A program made the position numbers and the translations under genes. Positions 41,751-50,382 of a stretch of DNA of 64,000 nucleotides are shown in pieces. The stretch lies in the NCBI RefSeq assembly GCF_024600715.1, contig NZ_CP102332.1, positions 5,952,001-6,016,000 of the forward strand, given 5' to 3'. Numbering within the stretch: position 1 is the first letter of the stretch; every line of letters begins with the position of its first letter. The stretch comes from Streptomyces changanensis (lineage in GTDB: Bacteria; Actinomycetota; Actinomycetes; Streptomycetales; Streptomycetaceae). The notes below the pieces were generated by a model. That model made no database searches. It saw nothing but the letters and a program-made list of their open reading frames with translations, and was not told where the DNA came from.

Positions 41751-42809
41751 ATGTCTCTCCGCCCTCTCACACTCGTTCTCCCCCTTGCCGCCGCGACCGC
41801 CGTCGCCGCCGCCCCCCTCGCCCTGGCCGCTGCCCCGGCCCCGACGCCTCCCACCTCTGCACCCCAGTCCACCAAGGCCGAGGCCCCAGACAGTGGCGCT
41901 CTGCGCATCATCAAGACGAACCCGGAAGGAAATCCCGTCACCGGCGCCGGATTTCAACTGCTCGACACCACGGGCAAGACCATCGCCGACGGCAAGGCCG
42001 GCAGCGACGGCACCCTGACCAGCTCCGGCCTGGCCCCGGGTATCGCCCGGCTCAAGGAGACCACTTCCGGAAGCCCTCTCCTGGGCACCGTCCCCGACCA
42101 GGACGTCGTCATCGTCCCCGGACCACCCACCGACATGCCGATCACCGACCCCTACAAGGCCGCCGCCCTCACCATCAAGGTCACCGACAAGGCCACCGGC
42201 AAGGGCCTAGCCGGCACGGTCGCCAATGTCGTACCGAAGGGCGCCAAGGACGACAAGGGTGCCTTCACCCTGACCACCGGCAAGGACGGCACCGCCAAGG
42301 CCCCCCTCCCGGTCGGGAAGAAGGCCGGCACCACCTACACCGTCACCCAGACCAAGGCACCCGCTGGCTACCGGCCTCAGACCCTAACCGTCGACGTCAC
42401 CGCCGTCCCCGGCCAGCCCGTCACGGCCTCCTTCGCCAACACCAGCACGGCGGCGCCCACTCAGAAGCCGACCGCGCGGCCGACTAACCGGCCCACCGCG
42501 TCAGCCTCCAGCCAGCCGACCCCCAGCAACTCCCCCTCCACCGGCTCCTCGTCCCAGGGACCGCTGCCCTCCCCGTTCGCCTCCACCACGGCCGACAGCG
42601 ACTCCGCCACCATCTCCGCCTCCCCGACGGGCGACGCCGGCCCGACCGGCTCCCTCGCGAACACCGGCTCCAGCTCCACCACCACCGCCCTACTCGTCGG
42701 CGGGGCAGCCCTGCTGCTCGCCGGAGGTGCAGTCTTCTACCTTTCTCGACGTCGTACCAAGGCGGGAGACGCTCAGAGCGCCGCAGGTAGGCACTCCATC
42801 ACCGACTGA
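41751..42809 (+). CDS. Sortase-anchored SpaA-domain surface protein
   Basis: The 352-residue product has a Sec signal peptide. Two SpaA-like domains follow, with GALRIIKTNPEGNPVTGAGF and ALTIKVTDKATGKGLAGTVA, and TQTKAPAGYRP as the end-strand motif. Lys residues in the opening strands may form isopeptide bonds. A Ser/Thr/Pro-rich stalk leads to LANTG, a membrane segment and FYLSRRRTK. It is related to the upstream protein but lacks the thioester-like domain. The pair resembles a tip and shaft. A hairpin terminator follows the gene. Confidence 0.85.
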   Translation: MSLRPLTLVLPLAAATAVAAAPLALAAAPAPTPPTSAPQSTKAEAPDSGALRIIKTNPEGNPVTGAGFQLLDTTGKTIADGKAGSDGTLTSSGLAPGIARLKETTSGSPLLGTVPDQDVVIVPGPPTDMPITDPYKAAALTIKVTDKATGKGLAGTVANVVPKGAKDDKGAFTLTTGKDGTAKAPLPVGKKAGTTYTVTQTKAPAGYRPQTLTVDVTAVPGQPVTASFANTSTAAPTQKPTARPTNRPTASASSQPTPSNSPSTGSSSQGPLPSPFASTTADSDSATISASPTGDAGPTGSLANTGSSSTTTALLVGGAALLLAGGAVFYLSRRRTKAGDAQSAAGRHSITD

Positions 42810-42828
42810 TCCAGACCCGACCGAAGCG

Positions 42829-42866
42829 AAGGCCCTGAGAACCTAAGGAATGATCCTCAGGGCCTT
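42829..42866. terminator. Hairpin terminator after the surface-protein genes
   Basis: AAGGCCCTGAG (42829-42839) and CTCAGGGCCTT (42856-42866) form a perfect 11-base stem with a 16-base loop just after the 42809 stop. It marks the end of the rightward cargo unit and also the left edge of the lower-GC island. The gene-free stretch 42867-43040 holds a small inverted repeat (AAGCTAC ... GTAGCTT, about 42978-43033) before the next gene. Confidence 0.7.
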
Positions 42867-43040
42867 ACAAGTATCCAGGGAGAGCCGGACAGATCGACCT
42901 CTTTCGGCACCCGAGGATCCGCCGGGGCAGCGCCGCTGTCGAGGCCGAGTGCCGTGGGTGCTTCCTCCTAGATGCTTGAGAAGCTACCTGTCACGCTGGT
43001 CTCCGTGCACGGGCGCATCGAGACAGAGTAGCTTGATCCC

Positions 43041-44300
43041 ATGATTTCCCAATATCACCTCAAGTGCCACGGTTGTAGTGAAGTATTCGTCGCCCGGCTG
43101 GGCGTGGAACCGACCCGGGGGACGCGCTTCTATCTGCCGTGCCCGTATTGCGGACTGTCGATCCGGGGATCGATGTCCGGCATTGAGTTTCAGAACCACC
43201 GTGTCGACATCGAGTGTGAGGTGGTGAGCGGCTCCGCGCCAGAGTCTCCCGATACGCGCGTCGTGACGGTCAATCCGTTTGTGCCGTCGCTATACGGTGC
43301 CGACTCGTATACCCCGAACGGGGCCTTCCCGACGATGACGCTCCTGCAGGCCCTTGGCGACGACGCCTTTATGAAGTTCGAGTCCGAACGGCATGCAGCG
43401 CTCGAAGCAAGCCGAGTCCTCTGGCCCAAGGTCCGTATGCTGTTTCAGTACTACCTCCAGGGTAATACCAAGATGTTCACTCGCATCGCACAGCAGCAGT
43501 TCGGGCTCACATGGGAACCGAGCACGAGCCACGAGCGAACGACTGTCGCTTACCAGGCCATGGGAACAGCAACGGTGGTGATCACGGGGACCACGGGGGC
43601 AACCAGCTCGAACATCATCGGCCGATTCTCACGGAAGCACTCCGCAGCGATCAAACGCCACAGGGATCACCTCCTGACCTTTCGGCGTCGAGGACAGTCC
43701 TCAGCGAATCTGGAGCGAGATGTCTTCACCGAACTCAACCGTTTCATAGAGCATCACGAGTCCTGGGAGATGGGGCTCCTCGAGAGGTTCTTCCGGCCGA
43801 GCGATAAGAGTGCCTTCGAGGAACTGGTGCTGTACCGCGACGAGTTCTCGCTAGTGAGGGATCTATACCAGCAAGGATTCGAACTCGCCTGTAAGTGCCT
43901 GTGGCCGCTCATCGCGGCACAGAACTCGGTTAAACGCGGTAACCCTGACGACTTCGGTGAAGTCCACCCTGACCGCGTACCCGAGAAGCAGCGCCCCAAG
44001 AACCTCGACAAGTTCGACAAACTTCCCAATGCCTACAAGATCGCATATGTGGCACAAGTTCCAGGTTGGGAGCCGATCGAAAGCTTGCTCAACAACCGCC
44101 GCCGGAACACGATTGGGCACGCGACAGCACATCACGACCTCCAGACAGGCCGCGTTGTCAACGATGAGAACCCGTCCGGGATGACCTATCTCGAGTTCCT
44201 TAGCGAGGTTCTTGGTGTCTTCGAAGCGCTTTCGACCCTTGCCCAGGTGCTCAGGGCCAGCCGTGTTGCCTCCTCGCCAGACTTCGACTCAAGCGAATGA
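43041..44300 (+). CDS. Zinc-ribbon protein with HEPN-type RNxxxH motif
   Basis: The 419-residue product starts at ATG 43041. Residues 8-40 hold CHGC ... CPYC, a zinc ribbon (KCHGCSEVFVARL and LPCPYCGLSIRG). The long middle is helical. Near residue 355 RRRNTIGHATAHHD gives RNTIGH, the RNxxxH signature of HEPN ribonuclease domains, within a helical bundle as expected. HEPN proteins often act as RNases in toxin or abortive-infection systems. Codon GC3 is visibly lower than in the plasmid genes, consistent with separate acquisition. It converges with a second RNxxxH gene at 44462. The function is inferred from the motif alone. Confidence 0.6.
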   Translation: MISQYHLKCHGCSEVFVARLGVEPTRGTRFYLPCPYCGLSIRGSMSGIEFQNHRVDIECEVVSGSAPESPDTRVVTVNPFVPSLYGADSYTPNGAFPTMTLLQALGDDAFMKFESERHAALEASRVLWPKVRMLFQYYLQGNTKMFTRIAQQQFGLTWEPSTSHERTTVAYQAMGTATVVITGTTGATSSNIIGRFSRKHSAAIKRHRDHLLTFRRRGQSSANLERDVFTELNRFIEHHESWEMGLLERFFRPSDKSAFEELVLYRDEFSLVRDLYQQGFELACKCLWPLIAAQNSVKRGNPDDFGEVHPDRVPEKQRPKNLDKFDKLPNAYKIAYVAQVPGWEPIESLLNNRRRNTIGHATAHHDLQTGRVVNDENPSGMTYLEFLSEVLGVFEALSTLAQVLRASRVASSPDFDSSE

Positions 44301-44461
44301 CGACGCGGAGAAACACGGCCACACGGCGCGACGGAGTGCTGGCGATTGGCACGTCGTCATGCCCCGCACCGATCGTGCCTGGCATGCTCTCTGCGCGCAG
44401 TCGCGACCATGTCCGATGGACTGGTGTTGTTGGCGGCCACCGTCTCCTCGTGGTATGCCGC

Positions 44462-45775
44462 TCACGGTCGGTTGGGCCAGAAGGTCGACGAGGGGAGTCG
44501 TACAGAGGGCAGCTGTACTGCCCGGATCGGTCCGAGAGCGACTGCAGCAGCTCGGTGGGCCTCGTCGTAGGTGCCGGAGCCTAGGAACTCAGCAGAGCAG
44601 GCAGGACAGTCTCCGGGGCGGCGGGTGTGACCGGCGCTGCGATCTCCGGAGCCTCGGACGTGCGCGAAGGCGTCATCGGGAAAGTCAGCGCGCACGGCAT
44701 GCCAGACCCCGGCACGCTCGTCGTCGGGCAGCCCGGCCGCTACCGCCGGCCGCATTGGCGGCAGAAGGCGCCCGTGGTCCTGGACGAGAAATACCCGGTC
44801 GGTGAAGTCGACGCTGTCCCCGTCGGGGCGCTCCTGCTCCAGCCAGGCCCGGGCCTCCTCGCGCGTGCCTGGCCCCCACAGGTACTCCGTGGGGAAACGC
44901 GTGGTCTCGTAGCGGGAGTCGAACTCCGCCCAGTGAGCATCGTTCCAGCGACTGCCTGGGATGAACGGGATGGCTCGCACGACGACGTGCTGGTACTCGT
45001 CGTCGCTCTCCTGATCTTCCACGGGGTCGGGGACAGCGAGGGCGCTGGCGGGCTCCATCCGTGTCCGCCCCGAACCGTTCCAGCTCAGCACGACGATCTC
45101 CCGACGCAGAGGCGCCGGGTACAGGCGCCCATCGGGAGTGGCCTGCCCCCACAGCTGGTTGATCAGCTCCGCCAGGTCCCGCACCGTCCGGGCCGCCCCG
45201 ACAGGGGTGTCGACATGGTGGCCGGACGGATGGGCAACGTAGTTACGCAGCTTGGCCAGCGCGTCTTCGACCGCACGGCTTCGCCGACCGCGGAGCAGAC
45301 CCGCCGTACGCGCCCACAGCCGGAGCCCGTGCAGCATCCCGTTGAACTCGATGGCCTGGTCGGCGACGACCAGCTTCGCACGTTGCCGCGTCATCCTGTC
45401 CGCCCGCTTCTTGACGTCGTCGTACGACGTGACGGTGTAGGAGACGTCGGAGGCCTGGGGAAGACGGAAGGTAACGGTGCCGGCGCACCACTCCATGAAG
45501 CGGTCGCGCAACGCCTGCTCGTAGATGAGAAGGGCCTGGTCGCCGACCATGGTGTACACGTCGTAACACAGCACACCGTAGGCGAAGACGGTACGCAGCC
45601 TCTCGAAGGAGTCGCGAGTCCCTGCCGCGACGCACTGCGCCAGGTCGCAGTCGGCGATCTGCCGCTGCTGGAACTCCGCAGCGTCCTCGGGCCTCATGCG
45701 GCCGCCGAGTCCATACGGGTTAAACGCCAACGACAGATCGTCCGCGGCGCGCAACTCCTCAAGTGGCCGGATCAC
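44462..45775 (-). CDS. Large protein with HEPN-type RNxxxH motif
   Basis: The 437-residue product starts at GTG 45773-45775 with GAGGAG upstream. The N-terminal 230 residues are helical and end in ALAKLRNYVAHPSGHHV, where RNYVAH (about residues 177-182) is a canonical HEPN RNxxxH motif. An early IYEQALRDRFMEWCAGT helix fits the first half of the bundle. The C-terminal half is a separate alpha/beta region with a late CPAC pair. It may be an RNase toxin or sensor related to Apea/AbiV-type HEPN proteins. The transcript faces the gene at 43041, with about 160 gene-free bases between them. Its start lies about 170 bases left of the Tn3-type element. Confidence 0.55.
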   Translation of the reverse strand: MIRPLEELRAADDLSLAFNPYGLGGRMRPEDAAEFQQRQIADCDLAQCVAAGTRDSFERLRTVFAYGVLCYDVYTMVGDQALLIYEQALRDRFMEWCAGTVTFRLPQASDVSYTVTSYDDVKKRADRMTRQRAKLVVADQAIEFNGMLHGLRLWARTAGLLRGRRSRAVEDALAKLRNYVAHPSGHHVDTPVGAARTVRDLAELINQLWGQATPDGRLYPAPLRREIVVLSWNGSGRTRMEPASALAVPDPVEDQESDDEYQHVVVRAIPFIPGSRWNDAHWAEFDSRYETTRFPTEYLWGPGTREEARAWLEQERPDGDSVDFTDRVFLVQDHGRLLPPMRPAVAAGLPDDERAGVWHAVRADFPDDAFAHVRGSGDRSAGHTRRPGDCPACSAEFLGSGTYDEAHRAAAVALGPIRAVQLPSVRLPSSTFWPNRP

Positions 45776-45942
45776 CTGTGCCTCTCCTCACCATGGGAAA
45801 CAGGCCAGCATGTACCTCCGGGCCCCTTGTTGGCCACCCCTTTCTTTCAAGGGCCCGTCACCTCAGTTGTCCCTCGTCACCCAAGCAAGGCGCTCGACGG
45901 CGAAGCCCGTCAGGTCGGCGTCTCTGGCAGCCCCTGCGTCCT

Positions 45943-45980
45943 GCTGCTCCGCGACCAAGATCTCAAGTATGTGGGTTAAC
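45943..45980 (+). repeat. Left terminal inverted repeat of the Tn3-type element
   Basis: The stretch contains ACCAAGATCTCAAGTATG and ends inward GGGTTAAC. Its reverse complement matches 49354-49391 at about 26 of 38 positions, best over ACCAAGATCTC. Tn3-family repeats are 38 bases and commonly end inward in TTAA plus one base. Confidence 0.6.
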
Positions 45981-46238
45981 AGGTGTCCTGGCTGGTCAGA
46001 GGCCCGGCCCGATTGAGTTGGAGAGAGTCCAGGGAGAACCCCTGACCGCAGTACCAGCGAAGGTGACACGGCGCTGGGGCGTTGATGAACTTGCCGTGCG
46101 GGAGCTGGCGCGGGTGAACCATGGCGGGCAGAAGCGGTGCCGGCGCCTCGGTGAGGCACCGGCACCGAGGCGAAGCGGAGGACTCGCCGTTCTGCACCTC
46201 GTGAGGGCGGGCCCACTGGTGGAAGTGGCCTGCGACCT

Positions 46239-49200
46239 TCAGTTGGCATCCGGTTCGAGGTCGGGGATCGCAAACATGGTCTCGGTGGGCATCTCGAAGT
46301 GGAATCGCCCGCGCATGTTGATGTGGCTGTACATCAGCCTCGAGAGCTCGCGGAGCTCGTTGTGGGGGATGTCCTGGCCCTGTGCACGCAGTTTCTCGAT
46401 GATCTTCTGAATGTAGATCGTGTTGAAGAGGACCACGGCGTTTAGGAGGAGGCCGAGAATACCGAGCCGGTTTTCCAGGCCGGGGTAGTAGTCAGGGAAG
46501 GGCCCGTCGATTCCGTGGCAGATACGCCTGGCGAGGTCGGAGCGTTCCTTGTGAAGCCTGCTCTGTGCTTCGATCCCCGAACGATAATCAGGGTTGTCGT
46601 AGAGGCGAAGCAAGTGGCATGTCTTGGCGATGCGTCCGAAGGAGGCGATCGCTGATCCGAGCATCGTGGGCTTGCCATTGCGGGTCAGGATCCGAAGGGC
46701 GTCGTGTGCGCTGACGGCGCCGTGATGGATGGATCCGATCACACGCAAAATGTCTTCCCAGTGATCAGCGATCTGCGATAGGTCGATGTGCCGCCGTGTC
46801 GCGTTCTGGAGAGGGCCGTAGTCCGCCGACTTGTCGACGCGCCATAGCCTGGCGTCGACGACTTGTTGCGGGGTGGGCTGGTAGGAGTAGCCGGAGAGCG
46901 CCAGCAGTCCGAAGACGAGGTCCTCGTGCGTTCCGGCCTCGGCGACGATGGCTTCAGGCTGTCGGGCGCCTGAGGCATCGAGTTGGTCCCGGTACGTGGT
47001 GAAGGTGTTGAGTGCCTCCAGCGCGGCGCTAGGTCGGCCGCTGACCATGCGCCCGGACAGCTGGATGGCCTGCTCGGTCAACACGGTTACCCACGTGAAC
47101 TCGGAGCTGCCTTCGGGAGCGATGCGCAGGCCGGGGTGTGGCGTGGGGATGGCGAAGTGGAGGCCGTCCACGGAGGCAAGGCGTTCTCCGTTCAACTGCA
47201 TGGTGGCGAGTGTGGCGGACTCTGCCCCGAGCATGAGGGTGGTGCATGCCTCGATCACCTCGGGGCGGAAGTAATCGCGGCTGATCCTGACGAGGTGGTC
47301 GTGTCCGAGAGCCTCCTTCTCGTCGCTCGCGACGGCTTCGAGGCCGATATTGCAGCCGTACCCGACCATCACTGCGGCTACGGACAATTCGAACTCTGCG
47401 TAGGGCGGCGGATTGCCATTACGGGTGGTGAACGCAGCGATCCCGCCCGTTCGACCGAGGACCTCCAGTACGACTTGAGGCAGCTCTACCCGGGGGAGCA
47501 TCTTCTCCACTAGTCGGCTCAAGTTCGACGTACGCGGTGGGCGCGTCTTCGGCAAGGTCAAGTCGCCGCTGGTGATGTGGGCGCCTTCGGGCAGGCGAGA
47601 GGCAACTCTCATGAGGCTGTCGTGCAACTTCCCGGAGACACGGTCCAGGTACGTGGTGGGATCTTCGGGTAGATTCAGGCTGTTGAGCAGGCCAGGACGA
47701 GCCTGCTCCCAGATCTCACCTGACAAGAGTCGCGCGCGCAGGTCTCCCCACCGGGAACAGCCGTGAACGAAGATCTCGCGCTTGCACAGTTGCCGGTGGA
47801 AAGTCTCCAGCACACACAGGGCGTACGCCGGCAGATTCACTGTGCCCTCAGATTGCTCCGGACCACCCCGCACAAGACGATCCCAGGAGCCTTTCAACAG
47901 CGTCGTGTCGATGTCATCGGGTCGGAGGTCCTCGCGATCCAGGAGATGAGGCAAAGCATGGAGCGCGGTGAGGGCAGCCCGCCCCGCTGAGGTCGCACCG
48001 AAGCGCACCCTCTCGACAAGGACGGGTACGAGCTTCCGCACGTCTCGGAATCGTTCCAGCGCCTTGGCACGACGGGCCTCGTCGGTGTCGGAGCCCTGGG
48101 CAGGCATGTACTCCAGGAGGTTCTTGGCAGCCCTGACGAGAGTGTCTCGGTCGGCGACCGTCTCCAGCGCTGCTCGCATAGTGTCGGTGTCGGTGTAGGG
48201 GTCTGTCACCTCGCCGGTGTCGTGATCGACGTACTCCGCCACCAACTCCAGGACGGCGAGCAGGGCCTGCGCCGTCAGCGTGCCGTCAGGGGCGAACTTC
48301 GGGTAGGCATCGACGAGGGCCTTGTCGGCCCACCTCTTGGGTCTGACGATGAAGCACTCGCTAATCAGCTTGTCGAGCATGTCGATGGCATCGTCCAGGG
48401 CGCTCGTCTCCAGGCGTTTGATGGCCGCAAGTACCGCAGCTCGTTTGCCGCTCTGCTCCTTCAGGCGCGGCACTCGCTCGGTCAAGGCATGGTCCGCCAG
48501 CTGCGTCAACTTGCGCTCTGGGATGGACGAGACATCCACATCAGCGAACCCGAGACCGCGGACCTCGTCCGCGCGTGACAGCGCCTTCTCGAAGTTCGCC
48601 CACGAGGGCGTTCCGACACCTCGACGCAACCGATCCAGACGACTCGTGCGCTCGCTCGCGGGAACCTCCATCAACCAGTCGGTGATGCCGACCTGTTGTT
48701 GGGTCAGCTTGGCGACGAGGTCCTTCGACACGGCATCCTCGGCCCTACTGCGGCAGAGCACCACCAGGTCACGCAGCGTCGAGTAGCTGGGGAGCAGGAC
48801 ACGGTGCTCGCGAAGCCAGACCAACGCTTGGAGCGTCATCGCCTTCGGCCCGTCCGTGGTGTATTTCAGCCGGTCTTCCAACCAGGCTACGAGCTTGGGT
48901 TCCCCCTCCGCGAAGGGAGACCAGCCGTATTCCTGCCTAATCTCTCGGGCGTGGGTTCGAACGGTGTCGCCGTTCTTTCCGTAGAGGCTGATCTTGGCGA
49001 GAGGGTCGGGGATGCCGAGCTGCTCGCCCACGCGCAGCACCAGGTCCTCAGGGATCCTCTCCAGGTCGGTCTGGAACCGGCCCAGGAAGCGCAGGACCGT
49101 CAGCTGCACCGCGAAACCTAGCCTGTTGTGCTCGCCCCGTTTGCTCCGGATCAGCCGCTGATCTTCCCCGTCGAGACGGAGATGGGGCCAGTCGCTCTCT

Positions 49201-49265
49201 GGGATCCCATCGACGAACGACGGGTAACCCGCGCCCAACTCCTGTCGCTCCTCTGCGCTGCGCAT
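46239..49265 (-). CDS. tnpA: Tn3-family transposase
   Basis: The 1008-residue protein has the length and layout of Tn3 transposases: an N-terminal DUF4158-type region (VDGIPESDWPHLRLDGEDQ onward) and a C-terminal catalytic domain. SVDGLHFAIPTPHPGLRI carries the first acidic residue, LGILGLLLNAVVLFNTIYIQ is the family-typical block, and LSRLMYSHINMRGRFHFEMP lies at the end. It should cut and join the element's ends by replicative transposition. The start ATG (49263-49265) agrees with the family's N-terminus; the frame extends further upstream without a reason. Full length, no frameshift seen. Confidence 0.92.
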   Translation of the reverse strand: MRSAEERQELGAGYPSFVDGIPESDWPHLRLDGEDQRLIRSKRGEHNRLGFAVQLTVLRFLGRFQTDLERIPEDLVLRVGEQLGIPDPLAKISLYGKNGDTVRTHAREIRQEYGWSPFAEGEPKLVAWLEDRLKYTTDGPKAMTLQALVWLREHRVLLPSYSTLRDLVVLCRSRAEDAVSKDLVAKLTQQQVGITDWLMEVPASERTSRLDRLRRGVGTPSWANFEKALSRADEVRGLGFADVDVSSIPERKLTQLADHALTERVPRLKEQSGKRAAVLAAIKRLETSALDDAIDMLDKLISECFIVRPKRWADKALVDAYPKFAPDGTLTAQALLAVLELVAEYVDHDTGEVTDPYTDTDTMRAALETVADRDTLVRAAKNLLEYMPAQGSDTDEARRAKALERFRDVRKLVPVLVERVRFGATSAGRAALTALHALPHLLDREDLRPDDIDTTLLKGSWDRLVRGGPEQSEGTVNLPAYALCVLETFHRQLCKREIFVHGCSRWGDLRARLLSGEIWEQARPGLLNSLNLPEDPTTYLDRVSGKLHDSLMRVASRLPEGAHITSGDLTLPKTRPPRTSNLSRLVEKMLPRVELPQVVLEVLGRTGGIAAFTTRNGNPPPYAEFELSVAAVMVGYGCNIGLEAVASDEKEALGHDHLVRISRDYFRPEVIEACTTLMLGAESATLATMQLNGERLASVDGLHFAIPTPHPGLRIAPEGSSEFTWVTVLTEQAIQLSGRMVSGRPSAALEALNTFTTYRDQLDASGARQPEAIVAEAGTHEDLVFGLLALSGYSYQPTPQQVVDARLWRVDKSADYGPLQNATRRHIDLSQIADHWEDILRVIGSIHHGAVSAHDALRILTRNGKPTMLGSAIASFGRIAKTCHLLRLYDNPDYRSGIEAQSRLHKERSDLARRICHGIDGPFPDYYPGLENRLGILGLLLNAVVLFNTIYIQKIIEKLRAQGQDIPHNELRELSRLMYSHINMRGRFHFEMPTETMFAIPDLEPDAN

Positions 49266-49353
49266 TGCCTCTCCTGACGATCGGATTTTCACGCGAGGGA
49301 AGGTTCGGGCCGCCGAACGGGCTGGGTCAAACCGCACTTCGGAGGCGGGCATC

Positions 49354-49391
49354 CTTAAGGCACACTTTCGAGATCTTGGTCCTCGATCCGC
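49354..49391 (-). repeat. Right terminal inverted repeat of the Tn3-type element
   Basis: It begins inward CTTAAGGCACACTTTCGAG and continues ATCTTGGT outward. It is the partner of 45943-45980. It lies about 90 bases upstream of the transposase start, where transposase binding could also control transposase expression. Confidence 0.6.
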
Positions 49392-49458
49392 CTACTAGGC
49401 GGCTGTTCGGGTGGCTCGCGGAGGCGGCGGACAGCGTGGGCTTCTACCGTCCTCGGCC

Positions 49459-50376
49459 ATGGACAACGTGTGGATCGAGCCGGGCGGTAGAGCAGACCCC
49501 GGCTACACCGATGATCAGCTAGAGCGGGCGAGAGTGTTCGCGGAGCAGGACGTCCAGGCGTCGCGGGTGCAGCTTGCAGCGCGTTTCGGCCTCGGTGACG
49601 TGTGTGCTGAGATCGCTGAACAGTCCAGCCTGGGTATGAGCAGTGCCCTGGGCCCGCTGGCACGCCAACTCGGCTATGCAGCCGACACTCTGGAGAGATA
49701 CCTGCGCGTCACTGCGCTGGCGGGCGGGGAGCTTCGTGAACGTCTCACCGCGTCCTCCGTCCACGTGCCGTGGAAGTGCGTTGTTACGGCCTGCGTCACC
49801 GACCCGGCCGAGCGTGCGCATCGTGTCGGACTGTTGCTCGGGAGGCTGGCCAGCGCTGAGCGGGCGGGATGGCCGGCAGTGCTGGACGCCGGGGAGTACT
49901 GCCGGGCCCTGGGGCTGGCGGACGGAGCGGCCTGCGGCATGGGGACACCGGGCGAGGTCATCGCTCAGCTCGGCCGGGAAGGAGTGCGAGCGGCTGTAGT
50001 CGCTGAGTTGACCAAGACCCCGGAAGCCGTCCTGTCCATCCTGCGGGCACCGGCCGTGCGTGAGGTTCTCCAGGACCAGGAGGTCGCCCGCTACGTGCGC
50101 GAACAAATGCGCCCGGTGCCAAATCCGGACGAAGAGCTGGTCAACGAACTGATCGGCGCTGACGAGCGTGACCCTCGTGCCGACTGGACCATTCGCTATT
50201 TCGGCCTGGCCCATAAGTGCAGAGAGATCCTCCTGCTGGGTCCCGACGACTTCGTCCACATCGATGACCCCGACGTGTGGCAGTCCGTCGAGTCCATCCG
50301 CGACTCGGTCGTCTCCTGGGCTGACCGTGTTCTGGAGAAGCGCCCCCGCACGATCCGACTCCTCTCTGGAAAGTAG
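49459..50376 (+). CDS. Unfamiliar helical protein, first gene of a four-gene operon
   Basis: The 305-residue product begins MDNVWIEPGGRADPGYTDDQ. The region LGMSSALGPLARQLGYAADT followed by LERYLRVTALAGGELRERLT looks like a helix-turn-helix and resembles actinobacterial DUF6192-type proteins, although I cannot confirm this. The remainder is helical (WADRVLEKRPRTIRLLSGK at the end). The next gene starts seven bases after its stop. No clear ribosome site precedes the ATG, so it may be leaderless or driven from within the right end of the Tn3-type element. Confidence 0.55.
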   Translation: MDNVWIEPGGRADPGYTDDQLERARVFAEQDVQASRVQLAARFGLGDVCAEIAEQSSLGMSSALGPLARQLGYAADTLERYLRVTALAGGELRERLTASSVHVPWKCVVTACVTDPAERAHRVGLLLGRLASAERAGWPAVLDAGEYCRALGLADGAACGMGTPGEVIAQLGREGVRAAVVAELTKTPEAVLSILRAPAVREVLQDQEVARYVREQMRPVPNPDEELVNELIGADERDPRADWTIRYFGLAHKCREILLLGPDDFVHIDDPDVWQSVESIRDSVVSWADRVLEKRPRTIRLLSGK

Positions 50377-50382
50377 AAAACC

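Larger units (their letters stand above)
45943..49391. mobile_element. Tn3-family element with transposase only
   Basis: Imperfect 38-base terminal inverted repeats (45943-45980 and 49354-49391) share about 26 positions, including ACCAAGATCTC and the inner TTAA typical of Tn3 ends. They enclose a single gene, the Tn3-type transposase. No resolvase or passenger gene is present. Between the left repeat and the transposase stop about 260 bases contain no gene. No 5-base target duplication is visible, so the exact ends or the insertion history are uncertain. Confidence 0.65.

Noticed and set aside
40692..42809. A very long frame joining the two surface proteins
   Set aside because: Its first third is a shadow of the first surface-protein gene (Arg/His/Pro-rich); only the part from 41751 has a signal peptide and SpaA domains.
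45938..49396. Search for a 5-base target duplication of the Tn3-type element
   Set aside because: The flanks at the best-fitting ends (GTCCT and CTACT) do not match, so no duplication is claimed.
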